Assembly: GCA_964579765.1 (NCBI GenBank)
Contig: CAZOIK010000139.1
Span: forward strand, 1 to 12,482
DNA from: DATNBT01 sp964579765
GTDB taxonomy: Bacteria; Acidobacteriota; Vicinamibacteria; Vicinamibacterales; CAVVIG01
Length of the DNA stretch: 12,482 nt
Reading direction: 5' to 3'
Positions 5,608 to 11,982 of this stretch are shown piece by piece. Every line of letters begins with the position of its first letter. The first letter of the stretch is position 1. The position numbers were made by a program, and so were the translations under genes. The notes beneath the pieces were generated by a model. That model saw nothing but the letters and a program-made list of their open reading frames with translations, ran no database searches and was not told the origin of the DNA.

Positions 5608-6189
5608 TCACCGTCCGAGGAGCAGGCCGACCGCGAGTCCCAGGCCGTGCTCTCGGACGCCGTTGCGCATCGTCATCTCGTAGCCCGGTTCGACGTACCA
5701 GCCGACGTTCGGCCGCGGCCAGACCATCAGATCGGCGATCGCTTCGACGCCCCAGAACGTGTCCGCGCTCGTCCCGCTCGCGTGCACGACTTCCGGGCCC
5801 GCGCCGGCCATGAACTCGACGGTGCGCGAGAACTGCCACGGTTTCTTGAAGAGCAGATCGACGGACGTCTCTGTGCTCGCGCCCGAGCGGATGGCCGTCA
5901 CGCCGGACTCGATCTCGAGCCAGTGCTCGACTGGCGTCACTTCGAACGCGACCGTGCCGCCGGAGTGAAAGCCTTCGGCGCGCGACCAGTCTCCGGCGGC
6001 GCCGAGTTCGAAGACGATGGCGTGATCCGCGTCTCCCGACGCTGAGCTCGCCGGCGCCTGCACCTGTGCGTTTGCGGTGCTCGCCGCACCGACAACCGCA
6101 ATCGAAAGGAGTGCGGCCAGACGTTGAAGGCGGCCCTGAAAGGACCGCCCTACAACGGCTATCTCGTGTCGCTGCGGTTGCCTTGCCAC
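5608..6189 (-). CDS. Probable outer-membrane beta-barrel protein; start displaced by a REP element
   Basis: The mature part, about 150 residues, begins after a signal-peptide core (LAALLSIAVVGAASTANA) and has alternating-hydrophobic strands with turns: FELGAAGDWSR, GGTVAFEVTPVEHWLEIESG, TSVDLLFKKPW, FSRTVEFMAGAGPEVVHA, NVGWYVEPGYEMTM and GLGLAVGLLLGR at the C-terminus. This fits a small (about 8-strand) barrel of the outer membrane; the exact function is unknown. There is no ATG, GTG or TTG between the upstream gene's stop and the signal-peptide core. The nearest usable start is GTG at 6189, inside the DUF6152 gene, which makes the protein read through the REP element (residues about 12-23 come from it). 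CTG at 6120 is an alternative, but gives a signal peptide without a basic start. So the coding body is solid and the 5' end is uncertain. Confidence 0.65.
   Translation of the reverse strand: MARQPQRHEIAVVGRSFQGRLQRLAALLSIAVVGAASTANAQVQAPASSASGDADHAIVFELGAAGDWSRAEGFHSGGTVAFEVTPVEHWLEIESGVTAIRSGASTETSVDLLFKKPWQFSRTVEFMAGAGPEVVHASGTSADTFWGVEAIADLMVWPRPNVGWYVEPGYEMTMRNGVREHGLGLAVGLLLGR
6129..6153 (-). repeat. REP-like element, copy B
   Basis: On the minus strand GTAG (6153-6150) leads into a 21-base hairpin: GGCGGTCC, loop TTTCA, GGGCCGCC. The 8-bp stem has one G-T pair. It matches the copy at 7977-8001 in 24 of 25 positions. It lies between the DUF6152 stop (6159) and the signal peptide of the barrel gene, where that gene's start codon and ribosome site would be expected. 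Confidence 0.75.
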
Positions 6190-6533
6190 TTCCAGCCGTC
6201 GGATTTGCGCTCGATGCGCTTGAGCCGCACGCGGTTGTCCGATGGATTCTTGTTCGGCGACGCCCACAGCCGCACCTCGTCGCCCGGCCGGAACCATTTC
6301 TTGTCGATCCCGTTGCGATCGAGCTGCGACGTGCTGACCCATTCGGCGGCGTAGACCTTCTCGTCGCGGCCGAACGGCTGCTCGGTGCCCTGCACGAACA
6401 CCCACGCGTGCGGGTTCTTGAACTGGAACTCGACGACCTGGCCCTCGATCTCGATCGTGTCGTGCTCGAGATACGTGACCGCGAACGAGTGGTGCGCAAG
6501 CGCCAGCGCGACGGCGATGACGAGCGTCCTCAT
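6159..6533 (-). CDS. DUF6152 family periplasmic protein
   Basis: A 124-residue exported protein. The signal peptide MRTLVIAVALALA precedes HHSFA, then TIEIEGQVVEFQFKNPHAWVFVQ, matching the family pattern of an AHHSFA start, a GTV/GQV strand and the NPH motif (N40-P41-H42). The rest (WVSTSQLDRNGIDKKWFRPG, VRLKRIERKSDGWKWQG) forms a small beta-rich domain with the family's W and D/G residues. Members are secreted proteins of unknown function; the size is normal. Predicted cleavage after ALA would leave His-His at the mature N-terminus. The ATG overlaps the TGA of the MBL gene (ATGA at 6533-6530), so translation is very likely coupled. A REP element starts 5 bases after its stop. Confidence 0.85.
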   Translation of the reverse strand: MRTLVIAVALALAHHSFAVTYLEHDTIEIEGQVVEFQFKNPHAWVFVQGTEQPFGRDEKVYAAEWVSTSQLDRNGIDKKWFRPGDEVRLWASPNKNPSDNRVRLKRIERKSDGWKWQGNRSDTR

Positions 6534-7966
6534 TGGCTGATCCTCTTGGCGAGCTCCATCAGATCCGCCTTCGTCAGCACGCGATCCGGCGTCGGCGCGT
6601 GGACGGTGACGTGACGCTCGAAGTCGATCCCGAGGCGATCGAGATTTGCCACGAGCGTCGCGATCGACGGGCTCACCGGCTGCCCGGGGCGCGGCGCGTT
6701 GAAATCCGCCGTGAAGAGGATCTTCTCCTTCGGCAGGTACGCGATCAGCATCGAGTCGCTGTGCTCGAGCTTCTCGACGTGGTAGAGCATCAGCGAGCGC
6801 GTCTCGTCCTTCAGTTCCATTCGATCGACGACGCCCTCGACCTTCGGCTTCTTCTTCGACGTCGCCATCGCGTCGCCGACGAGCGTCCGCGGCGACCCGA
6901 GCGACGCCTGGGTGAAGAACTTCGCGTTGTCGTCGCAGAGAATCGTCGCGCCTTCGGCGACAAACGGCGCGAGGCCCGCCATGTGATCGAAGTGCGGGTG
7001 CGTCATGACGACGTACTTGATGCGCTTGGCGGGGAAGAGCTTCTTCGTCTCGGCGATGACGGCGAGGCCGCGCGCCTCGCTCTGTCCGCCCTCGAGCACG
7101 ACGACGTAGTCTTTGAACTCGACGGCGAGCGAGACGTAGCCGCCCGTGATGCGATAAACGCCGTCAGCGAGCTTTTCGGATGCCGCGGGCGGCAGGGGCG
7201 GAGGCGGCCCGGGCGGCGGAGGACCGGCCATGCGCTGCGCGAGGTCCGGCGGATTCGGCACTGCGGCGAGGACGCGGAGGACGAACGTCTGCATGCCGAC
7301 CTGCTTCTGCTCGATGCGCGCCGGCACCATCACGCCGTCGAACGTCTGGTAGTTCTTGTAGAAGAACTCGTGGTGCAGGTCGCCGAGCACCGGATGCTCG
7401 ACCCACGTCTCGACGTGATCGACGAGGTTGTCGGCGTCGAGGTAGCCGACGACCTTATACGCCGCGCCCGACGGGGCCTTCTGCGGCGGGCTCCACGTCA
7501 GCACGGTGTAGCGGACGCCGTCGATCTTCTGCGTCTTCAGCGTCGCGTGGTTCGCGGCCGCGCCCTTCAGAAATCCCCAGGGCGTCACCCAGATCTCCAT
7601 CTGCTGCGTCCACCCGGGAGTCGCGGGGGTGGCGATGACGTTGTATGTCCCCATCGGCGGCAGCGGGCCGCCGCGGACGAGCGCCGGCGGCTGCGTGTCG
7701 CCGGTCGCGCGCGACGCCGGCGTCGTGAAGTCGATCGTCCTGACGTAGTTGCCGATGGCGGTGGAGGCGAGGCCGAACGAAATCGTCCGGCTCTGCCCGA
7801 AGTTGCCGATGGCCCCGAGTCCTGTGTAGGTGATCGAGTTGAGCGCCTCGACGCCCATCGCCTTCGACGCGGCGTCGATGACCGCACGCGCGTCGTCGGG
7901 CGCCGCTCGCGCGGCGATCGGCAGCATCGCCGACACAAGCAGTGCGGCTGCGAAGATGTGTTTCAC
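6530..7966 (-). CDS. Secreted two-domain metallo-beta-lactamase-fold hydrolase
   Basis: A 478-residue exported protein. A GTG-started signal peptide (MKHIFAAALLVSAMLPIAAR) leads to an N-terminal domain of about 220 residues of unclear family (VIDAASKAMGVEALNSITYTG, YKNYQTFDGVMVPARIEQKQ). This looks like the lipoprotein-carrier-like domains common before such enzymes. A proline-rich linker (GPPPPGPPPPLPP, near 250) joins it to the MBL domain. Zinc ligands are H323, H325, D327 and H328 in THPHFDH, H402 in EHSDS, D421 in FTADF and H452 or H456 in RHVTVHAPT. The set is complete, so hydrolase activity is expected; the substrate is unknown and beta-lactamase activity is not implied. There is no Shine-Dalgarno site: a REP element ends 10 bases before the GTG. 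It is the first gene of a coupled group with DUF6152. Confidence 0.88.
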   Translation of the reverse strand: MKHIFAAALLVSAMLPIAARAAPDDARAVIDAASKAMGVEALNSITYTGLGAIGNFGQSRTISFGLASTAIGNYVRTIDFTTPASRATGDTQPPALVRGGPLPPMGTYNVIATPATPGWTQQMEIWVTPWGFLKGAAANHATLKTQKIDGVRYTVLTWSPPQKAPSGAAYKVVGYLDADNLVDHVETWVEHPVLGDLHHEFFYKNYQTFDGVMVPARIEQKQVGMQTFVLRVLAAVPNPPDLAQRMAGPPPPGPPPPLPPAASEKLADGVYRITGGYVSLAVEFKDYVVVLEGGQSEARGLAVIAETKKLFPAKRIKYVVMTHPHFDHMAGLAPFVAEGATILCDDNAKFFTQASLGSPRTLVGDAMATSKKKPKVEGVVDRMELKDETRSLMLYHVEKLEHSDSMLIAYLPKEKILFTADFNAPRPGQPVSPSIATLVANLDRLGIDFERHVTVHAPTPDRVLTKADLMELAKRISQ

Positions 7967-7976
7967 TGAAAGACAG

Positions 7977-8001
7977 GGCGGCCCTAAAAGGACCGCCCTA
8001 C
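7977..8001 (-). repeat. REP-like element, copy C (left arm of inverted pair)
   Basis: On the minus strand GTAG (8001-7998) is followed by GGCGGTCC, loop TTTTA, GGGCCGCC. It differs from copy B (6129-6153) by one base in the loop. Together with copy D it forms an inverted pair with GTAG heads facing inwards, 8 bases apart, between the SMP-30-like and MBL genes. Confidence 0.75.
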
Positions 8002-8009
8002 GACAGAGT

Positions 8010-8034
8010 GTAGCGCGGGCCTTTCAGGCCCGCG
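8010..8034 (+). repeat. REP-like element, copy D (right arm of inverted pair)
   Basis: GTAG (8010-8013) is followed by a perfect 8-bp hairpin CGCGGGCC, loop TTTCA, GGCCCGCG. It shares length, GTAG head, loop and general design with copies B and C, but the stem differs with compensating changes. It ends 4 bases before the stop of the SMP-30-like gene, so it also sits as a hairpin in that gene's 3' untranslated region. Confidence 0.75.
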
Positions 8035-8038
8035 ATCG

Positions 8039-9136
8039 TCACTTCGCCCGGCCTTTGTAGCCGGCGGTCTCGAGCTGGATCGACCAGACCTGCGCGACGT
8101 TGGCCTGTTCCTTTCCGGTCGAGTCGGTGCCGCCGCGCAGCAGCGCGAACAGCGTCTTCTTGCCGCTGCCGCCGAAGGCGCACGAGATCGCGCCGCGCGG
8201 CGTCGGGATGACGCCGAGGTTCTTGCCGTCGGGCCCGATCACCTCGATGCCCGCGCCCGTCGTCACGAAGATCCGGCCTTTCGAGTCGATCGTGCTGCCG
8301 TCGCCGCCACCCGAGAGCTTCGCGAACTCGCGCTGGTTGGTCAGCGATCCGTCCGGCTTCACGTCGAACGCGGCGAGCGTCTGGCCGTTGGTGACATAGA
8401 GCGTCTTCTCGTCCGCGCTGAGAATGATCCCGTTGGTCGTCAGGTTCTCGCCGTAGCGCGTGACCTTGCCGGACGGGTCGGCGTAGAAGAGCCCGCCCAT
8501 CGTGAAGTACACGCCGCCCTTGCTGTCGGCGGTGATGTCGTTGATGACGCCGCCGAGGCAGTCGAGCGGGTCGCCGTTGATCATGTCGGCGAACACCTTC
8601 CGCTGCGGCGTGAGCTGCTCGATGCGCTGATGCAGGCCGCGCTCGTCCACGAACGTCGCGCCCTTCTTGTTGATCGCGACGGCGCCGCCCGTGTGCGTGT
8701 CGGAGTACGCAACCGACGGCTTGCCGTTCTTGTCCAGCTTGAGCACCGTGCTGCTGTCGTTCTGCGCGAGCAGCAGACCCCCGTCGTCGGTGCCGACGAT
8801 GCCGTCGCCGTTGTTGCCGAACTGCTGCCAGATGAACTTCCACTGCGCGCCGCCCTTGACGACGCCGGGGATCTCCATGACGGAGTAGGCGCGCTCGCCG
8901 GCCGGCGCGGGCCCGCGTCCTCGGAAGCCGCCGCGGCCCCCGCGTCCGCCGCGCGCGGGCGGCGCGCTCTTGCACATGGCAATCAACGCCTGATAGCCGG
9001 GATCGAGCGGCGCCTGCACGGATGCCGCTTTCGTGTCTTCGGCGCCCGCCGGCAGCTTCGGCGCCTGATCGGCGAACACGAGCGCCGAGGCAACGACGAC
9101 GACGGAGGCGACGGTCATGAGACTGCGTGATGTCAT
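8039..9136 (-). CDS. Secreted SMP-30/gluconolactonase-like beta-propeller protein
   Basis: A 365-residue exported protein. The signal peptide (MTSRSLMTVASVVVVASALV, cut near FA-DQ) is followed by a short spacer, an RG-rich stretch (ARGGRGGRGGFRGRGPAP, about residues 54-71) and a propeller of the SMP-30/gluconolactonase/LRE type. Propeller signatures are DGIVGTDDGGLLLAQND, GVINDITADSKGGVYFT, TNGIILSADEKTLYVTN, DGSTIDSKGRIFVTTGAGIEV and GVIPTPRGAISCAFGG. These supply the N and D residues that bind the central divalent metal in the family. Relatives hydrolyse lactones or related esters; the substrate here is not evident, and a purely binding role is possible. I chose ATG at 9136 because the signal peptide starts there and GGAGG (9149-9145) lies 8 bases upstream. 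It diverges from the PEPC gene. Confidence 0.88.
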   Translation of the reverse strand: MTSRSLMTVASVVVVASALVFADQAPKLPAGAEDTKAASVQAPLDPGYQALIAMCKSAPPARGGRGGRGGFRGRGPAPAGERAYSVMEIPGVVKGGAQWKFIWQQFGNNGDGIVGTDDGGLLLAQNDSSTVLKLDKNGKPSVAYSDTHTGGAVAINKKGATFVDERGLHQRIEQLTPQRKVFADMINGDPLDCLGGVINDITADSKGGVYFTMGGLFYADPSGKVTRYGENLTTNGIILSADEKTLYVTNGQTLAAFDVKPDGSLTNQREFAKLSGGGDGSTIDSKGRIFVTTGAGIEVIGPDGKNLGVIPTPRGAISCAFGGSGKKTLFALLRGGTDSTGKEQANVAQVWSIQLETAGYKGRAK

Positions 9137-9230
9137 CAGAGTGCCCTCCAGAATTGGCGGGCCACATCTTACATCCCGTACAGTTGCGCTGGACACGCGA
9201 ACCCGCCATGTACCAAGAATCAGGGAGGCG
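9137..9230. other. Divergent intergenic region, SMP-30-like / PEPC
   Basis: These 94 bases must hold the promoters of both divergent genes. On minus, TAAGAT (9171-9166) is a possible -10 box for the SMP-30-like gene. On plus I see no convincing -35/-10 pair for PEPC. GGCGGG (9157-9162) and CCCGCC (9202-9207) are complementary but about 39 bases apart, so a hairpin is doubtful. No small gene is seen. Confidence 0.3.
9145..9149 (-). promoter_or_regulatory. Shine-Dalgarno site of the SMP-30-like gene
   Basis: GGAGG on the minus strand, 8 bases before the ATG at 9136, decides that start over an in-frame ATG 60 bases upstream that would place 20 extra residues before the signal peptide. It shows that this genome also uses standard ribosome sites, in contrast to the leaderless-type starts elsewhere in the window. 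Confidence 0.7.
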
Positions 9231-11969
9231 ATGCTGCTGTCCCCGATTCTCGCCGTCGATCACGCGAAGGTCGAGCGCGACCTGACGTTCCTCATGGACT
9301 GTTTCCGCGACGTCCTGCGCGAAGCGGGCGAGGAGCGGCTGGCCGCCTGTCTGCCGTGGGGGGCGGGCGGCGACTGTCTTTCCGCGGACGGCGTGCCGCG
9401 CGAGCGGCTGCTTCAGGCCTACTCGATCAGCTTTCATCTGCTGAGCATCGCCGAGCAGAACGCGGCCGTGCAGCACCAGCGCCAGATGGAGCGCGAGCGC
9501 GGGCTGACGGCGATGCAGGCGCTCTGGGGACAGTGTCTGCAGCAGACGATGGCGGCCGGCGTGACGACGGCGGAGATCGCGGCGGCGCTGCCGCAAATGC
9601 ACGTCGAGCTCGTCCTCACCGCGCATCCGACCGAAGCCAAGCGCACCATCGTCCTCGAGCACCATCGCCGGTTGTATCTCGCGATGGTCAGGCGCGAGAA
9701 CAGCGTGTGGACGCCGCACGAGCAGCGCGCGATTCGCGACGAAATCCGGATGCTGCTGTCGCTGCTGTGGCGCACGGGCGAGATCTTCCTGCACAAGCCG
9801 GACGTCGCGGCCGAGCGGCACAACATCCTGCACTATCTCGCGGGCGTCTTCCCCGACGTCCTGCCGGTCCTCGACGAGCGGCTGCGGGCGACGTGGATCG
9901 ATCTCGGGCTCGACGCGGGCGCGCTGCGAGGGCCCGATCGTCTGCCGGCGTTCACGCTGTCCACGTGGGTCGGCGGCGATCGCGACGGCCATCCGCTCGT
10001 GACGCCCGAGGTCACGCGCGAGACGCTCGACGATCTCCGACGCCACGGGCTCGCACTCGTGCGCCGGCACGTCGCGGCGCTGACGCACGACGTGAGCCTG
10101 TCGGATCGCATTCAGCCGCCGCCGGCCTCGCTGCTGGATCTGGTCGCCCGTCTGGTGGCGCGGCTCGGCGATCGTGGCGGCGCGCTCGTCGCTCGCGACC
10201 CGGGCGAAACCTGGCGCCAGGCGGTCGCGCTGATGCTCGCGCGCGTGCCAGGCGAGGACGGGCACGACGCGGGCGAGGGCGTCCAGTACGCCGGCGCGCA
10301 CGAGCTCCTCGACGATCTGCGCGTTCTCTACGGCGCGCTGACCGCGGTGAACGCCGCCCGCATCGCCGAAGACGCCGTCGTCCCCGTCATGCGCATCGTG
10401 CGGACGTTCGGCTTTCACCTCGCGTCGCTCGACGTGCGTCAGAACAGCGCCGTCCACGACGCGGCGGTGGGGCAGCTGCTGGCGGCGGCTGGATTCGCGC
10501 GCGCCGATTTTGCCGACTGGGACGAAGACGCGCGGCTCGCGCTGCTCGATACCGAGCTGGCGTCGCCCCGGCCGTTCCTGCGCGAGGGCGCGTCGGCCGG
10601 ACCCGACGCGGACGGCGTGCTCGGCGCCCTTCGCGTGCTGGCCGCGCATCGCGCGCGCGGCGGCCACGCGGGCCTCGGCGCGCTGATTGTCTCGATGACG
10701 CACGACGTCTCCGACCTGCTGAGCGTCTACTTGTTTGCACGCGAAGCCGGCCTGACGACCGCGTGCGCGGATGGCTGGGCGTGCAGCCTTCCCGTGGTGC
10801 CGCTGTTCGAGACCATCGACGATCTGGAGCGCAGTCCGGACGTGCTGCGCGCGTTTCTCGCTCATCCGGCGACGACGCGGAGCCTCGAGGCGCAGGGCAG
10901 GCGCGTTCAGCAGGTGATGGTCGGCTACAGCGACAGTAACAAGGACGGCGGCCTGCTCGCGAGCCTCTGGTCGGTCTATCGCGCCGAGGCGGCGATGGCG
11001 GCGGTCGGCCGCGACGCGGGCGTCCGCATCCGCTTCTTCCACGGCCGCGGCGGGACGATCGGCCGCGGCGGCGGCCCCGAGCACCGCTTCGTCAAGGCGA
11101 TTCATCCCGACGCGCTCGGCGGCGATCTGCGCGTGACCGAGCAGGGCGAGGCGATCGAGCAGAAGTATGCGAACCGTCTCATCGCGAGCTACAACGTCGA
11201 GCTGCTCGAGGCCGGCGTCGCGCGCGCGACGCTGCTGCACCGGCACCGCGTCGAGCCGCCGCACGCGCTCGAGCCGGCGATGGACTGGCTGGCGGCGCGC
11301 AGCCGCGAGGCGTACGTCGATCTCCTCGCGCGCGCCGGCTTCCTGACGTTCTTTCGCGAGGCGACGCCGATCGACGTCATCGAAGCGAGCCACATCGGAT
11401 CGCGTCCCGCGCGGCGGAGCGGCGTCCCCGCGCTCTCGGACTTGCGCGCCATCCCGTGGGTGTTCAGCTGGAGCCAAGCACGCTTCTACCTGCCCGGCTG
11501 GTACGGCGTCGGCAGCGCGCTGAACGCGCTGGCCTCGGCGCTGCCGGAGGCGTTCGCGGAGGTCTCGCGCGAGCTTCAGAGCTGGGCGCCGCTGCACTAC
11601 GCGCTCGGCAACGCGGCGACGTCGCTCGTGGCGGCCGATCTCGACGTCATGCGCGAGTACGCCGCGCTCGTCGGCGACCCGACGATCCGCGCGTCGCTGT
11701 TCGCCGCCGTCGCCGCCGAGTTCGACCTCACGCACCGCATGCTCGAGCGCGTATACGGCGGCCCGCTCGCGGAGCGGCGTCCCGGCATCCGCGACAGCCT
11801 CGAGATGCGCACGGCGCCCCTGCGCGTGCTGCACCGCGAGCAGATCGCGCTCCTGCGCGAGTGGCGCCGCCGCCGCGCGGACGGCGCGACCGCGGCCGCC
11901 GACGCGATTCTCAACGAGCTCCTGCTGACGGTGAACGCGATTGCGGGCGGACTTGGGGCCACCGGCTGA
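9231..11969 (+). CDS. ppc: Phosphoenolpyruvate carboxylase
   Basis: A 912-residue enzyme, normal for bacterial PEPC, that carboxylates phosphoenolpyruvate with bicarbonate to oxaloacetate to refill the TCA cycle. The catalytic signatures are intact: VLTAHPTEAKR with H132, GYSDSNKDGG with K571, FFHGRGGTIGRGGGP with H604 and R606, TEQGEAIEQKY, and LRAIPWVFSWSQARFYLPGW with R739. The C-terminus NAIAGGLGATG is a variant of the usual NxIAxGxRNTG end. The SDSNKDGG form differs from the SDSGKDAG of the enterobacterial enzyme, as in other non-proteobacterial lineages. I chose ATG at 9231 because the frame upstream is antisense to the neighbour's leader and unlike PEPC. GGGAGG lies only 2 bases before it, unusually close. 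A 2-oxoacid decarboxylase gene follows after 13 bases. Confidence 0.96.
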   Translation: MLLSPILAVDHAKVERDLTFLMDCFRDVLREAGEERLAACLPWGAGGDCLSADGVPRERLLQAYSISFHLLSIAEQNAAVQHQRQMERERGLTAMQALWGQCLQQTMAAGVTTAEIAAALPQMHVELVLTAHPTEAKRTIVLEHHRRLYLAMVRRENSVWTPHEQRAIRDEIRMLLSLLWRTGEIFLHKPDVAAERHNILHYLAGVFPDVLPVLDERLRATWIDLGLDAGALRGPDRLPAFTLSTWVGGDRDGHPLVTPEVTRETLDDLRRHGLALVRRHVAALTHDVSLSDRIQPPPASLLDLVARLVARLGDRGGALVARDPGETWRQAVALMLARVPGEDGHDAGEGVQYAGAHELLDDLRVLYGALTAVNAARIAEDAVVPVMRIVRTFGFHLASLDVRQNSAVHDAAVGQLLAAAGFARADFADWDEDARLALLDTELASPRPFLREGASAGPDADGVLGALRVLAAHRARGGHAGLGALIVSMTHDVSDLLSVYLFAREAGLTTACADGWACSLPVVPLFETIDDLERSPDVLRAFLAHPATTRSLEAQGRRVQQVMVGYSDSNKDGGLLASLWSVYRAEAAMAAVGRDAGVRIRFFHGRGGTIGRGGGPEHRFVKAIHPDALGGDLRVTEQGEAIEQKYANRLIASYNVELLEAGVARATLLHRHRVEPPHALEPAMDWLAARSREAYVDLLARAGFLTFFREATPIDVIEASHIGSRPARRSGVPALSDLRAIPWVFSWSQARFYLPGWYGVGSALNALASALPEAFAEVSRELQSWAPLHYALGNAATSLVAADLDVMREYAALVGDPTIRASLFAAVAAEFDLTHRMLERVYGGPLAERRPGIRDSLEMRTAPLRVLHREQIALLREWRRRRADGATAAADAILNELLLTVNAIAGGLGATG

Positions 11970-11982
11970 AGAGGGACGCTAC

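Noticed and set aside
6530..7966. Metallo-beta-lactamase-fold gene as an antibiotic resistance gene
   Set aside because: The fold covers many hydrolases, and the extra N-terminal domain and long linker are unlike true beta-lactamases; nothing points to drug hydrolysis.
6533..7969. 478-codon open frame on plus, antisense to the MBL gene
   Set aside because: The minus frame has a signal peptide and a full set of zinc ligands; the plus frame has only biased composition.
9157..9207. GGCGGG and CCCGCC arms in the PEPC upstream region as a regulatory hairpin
   Set aside because: The arms are 6 bases with a loop of about 39, easily expected by chance at this GC content.
9117..9230. 38-residue N-terminal extension of PEPC from an upstream ATG
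   Set aside because: It would overlap the leader of the divergent SMP-30-like gene, is unlike PEPC N-termini, and the ATG at 9231 gives the normal family length.
7998..11834. Very long open frame on the minus strand antisense to PEPC and part of the SMP-30-like gene
   Set aside because: It is opposite the clearly conserved PEPC frame, has an Arg/Ala/His-rich composition without motifs, and is the expected by-product of strong GC third-position bias.
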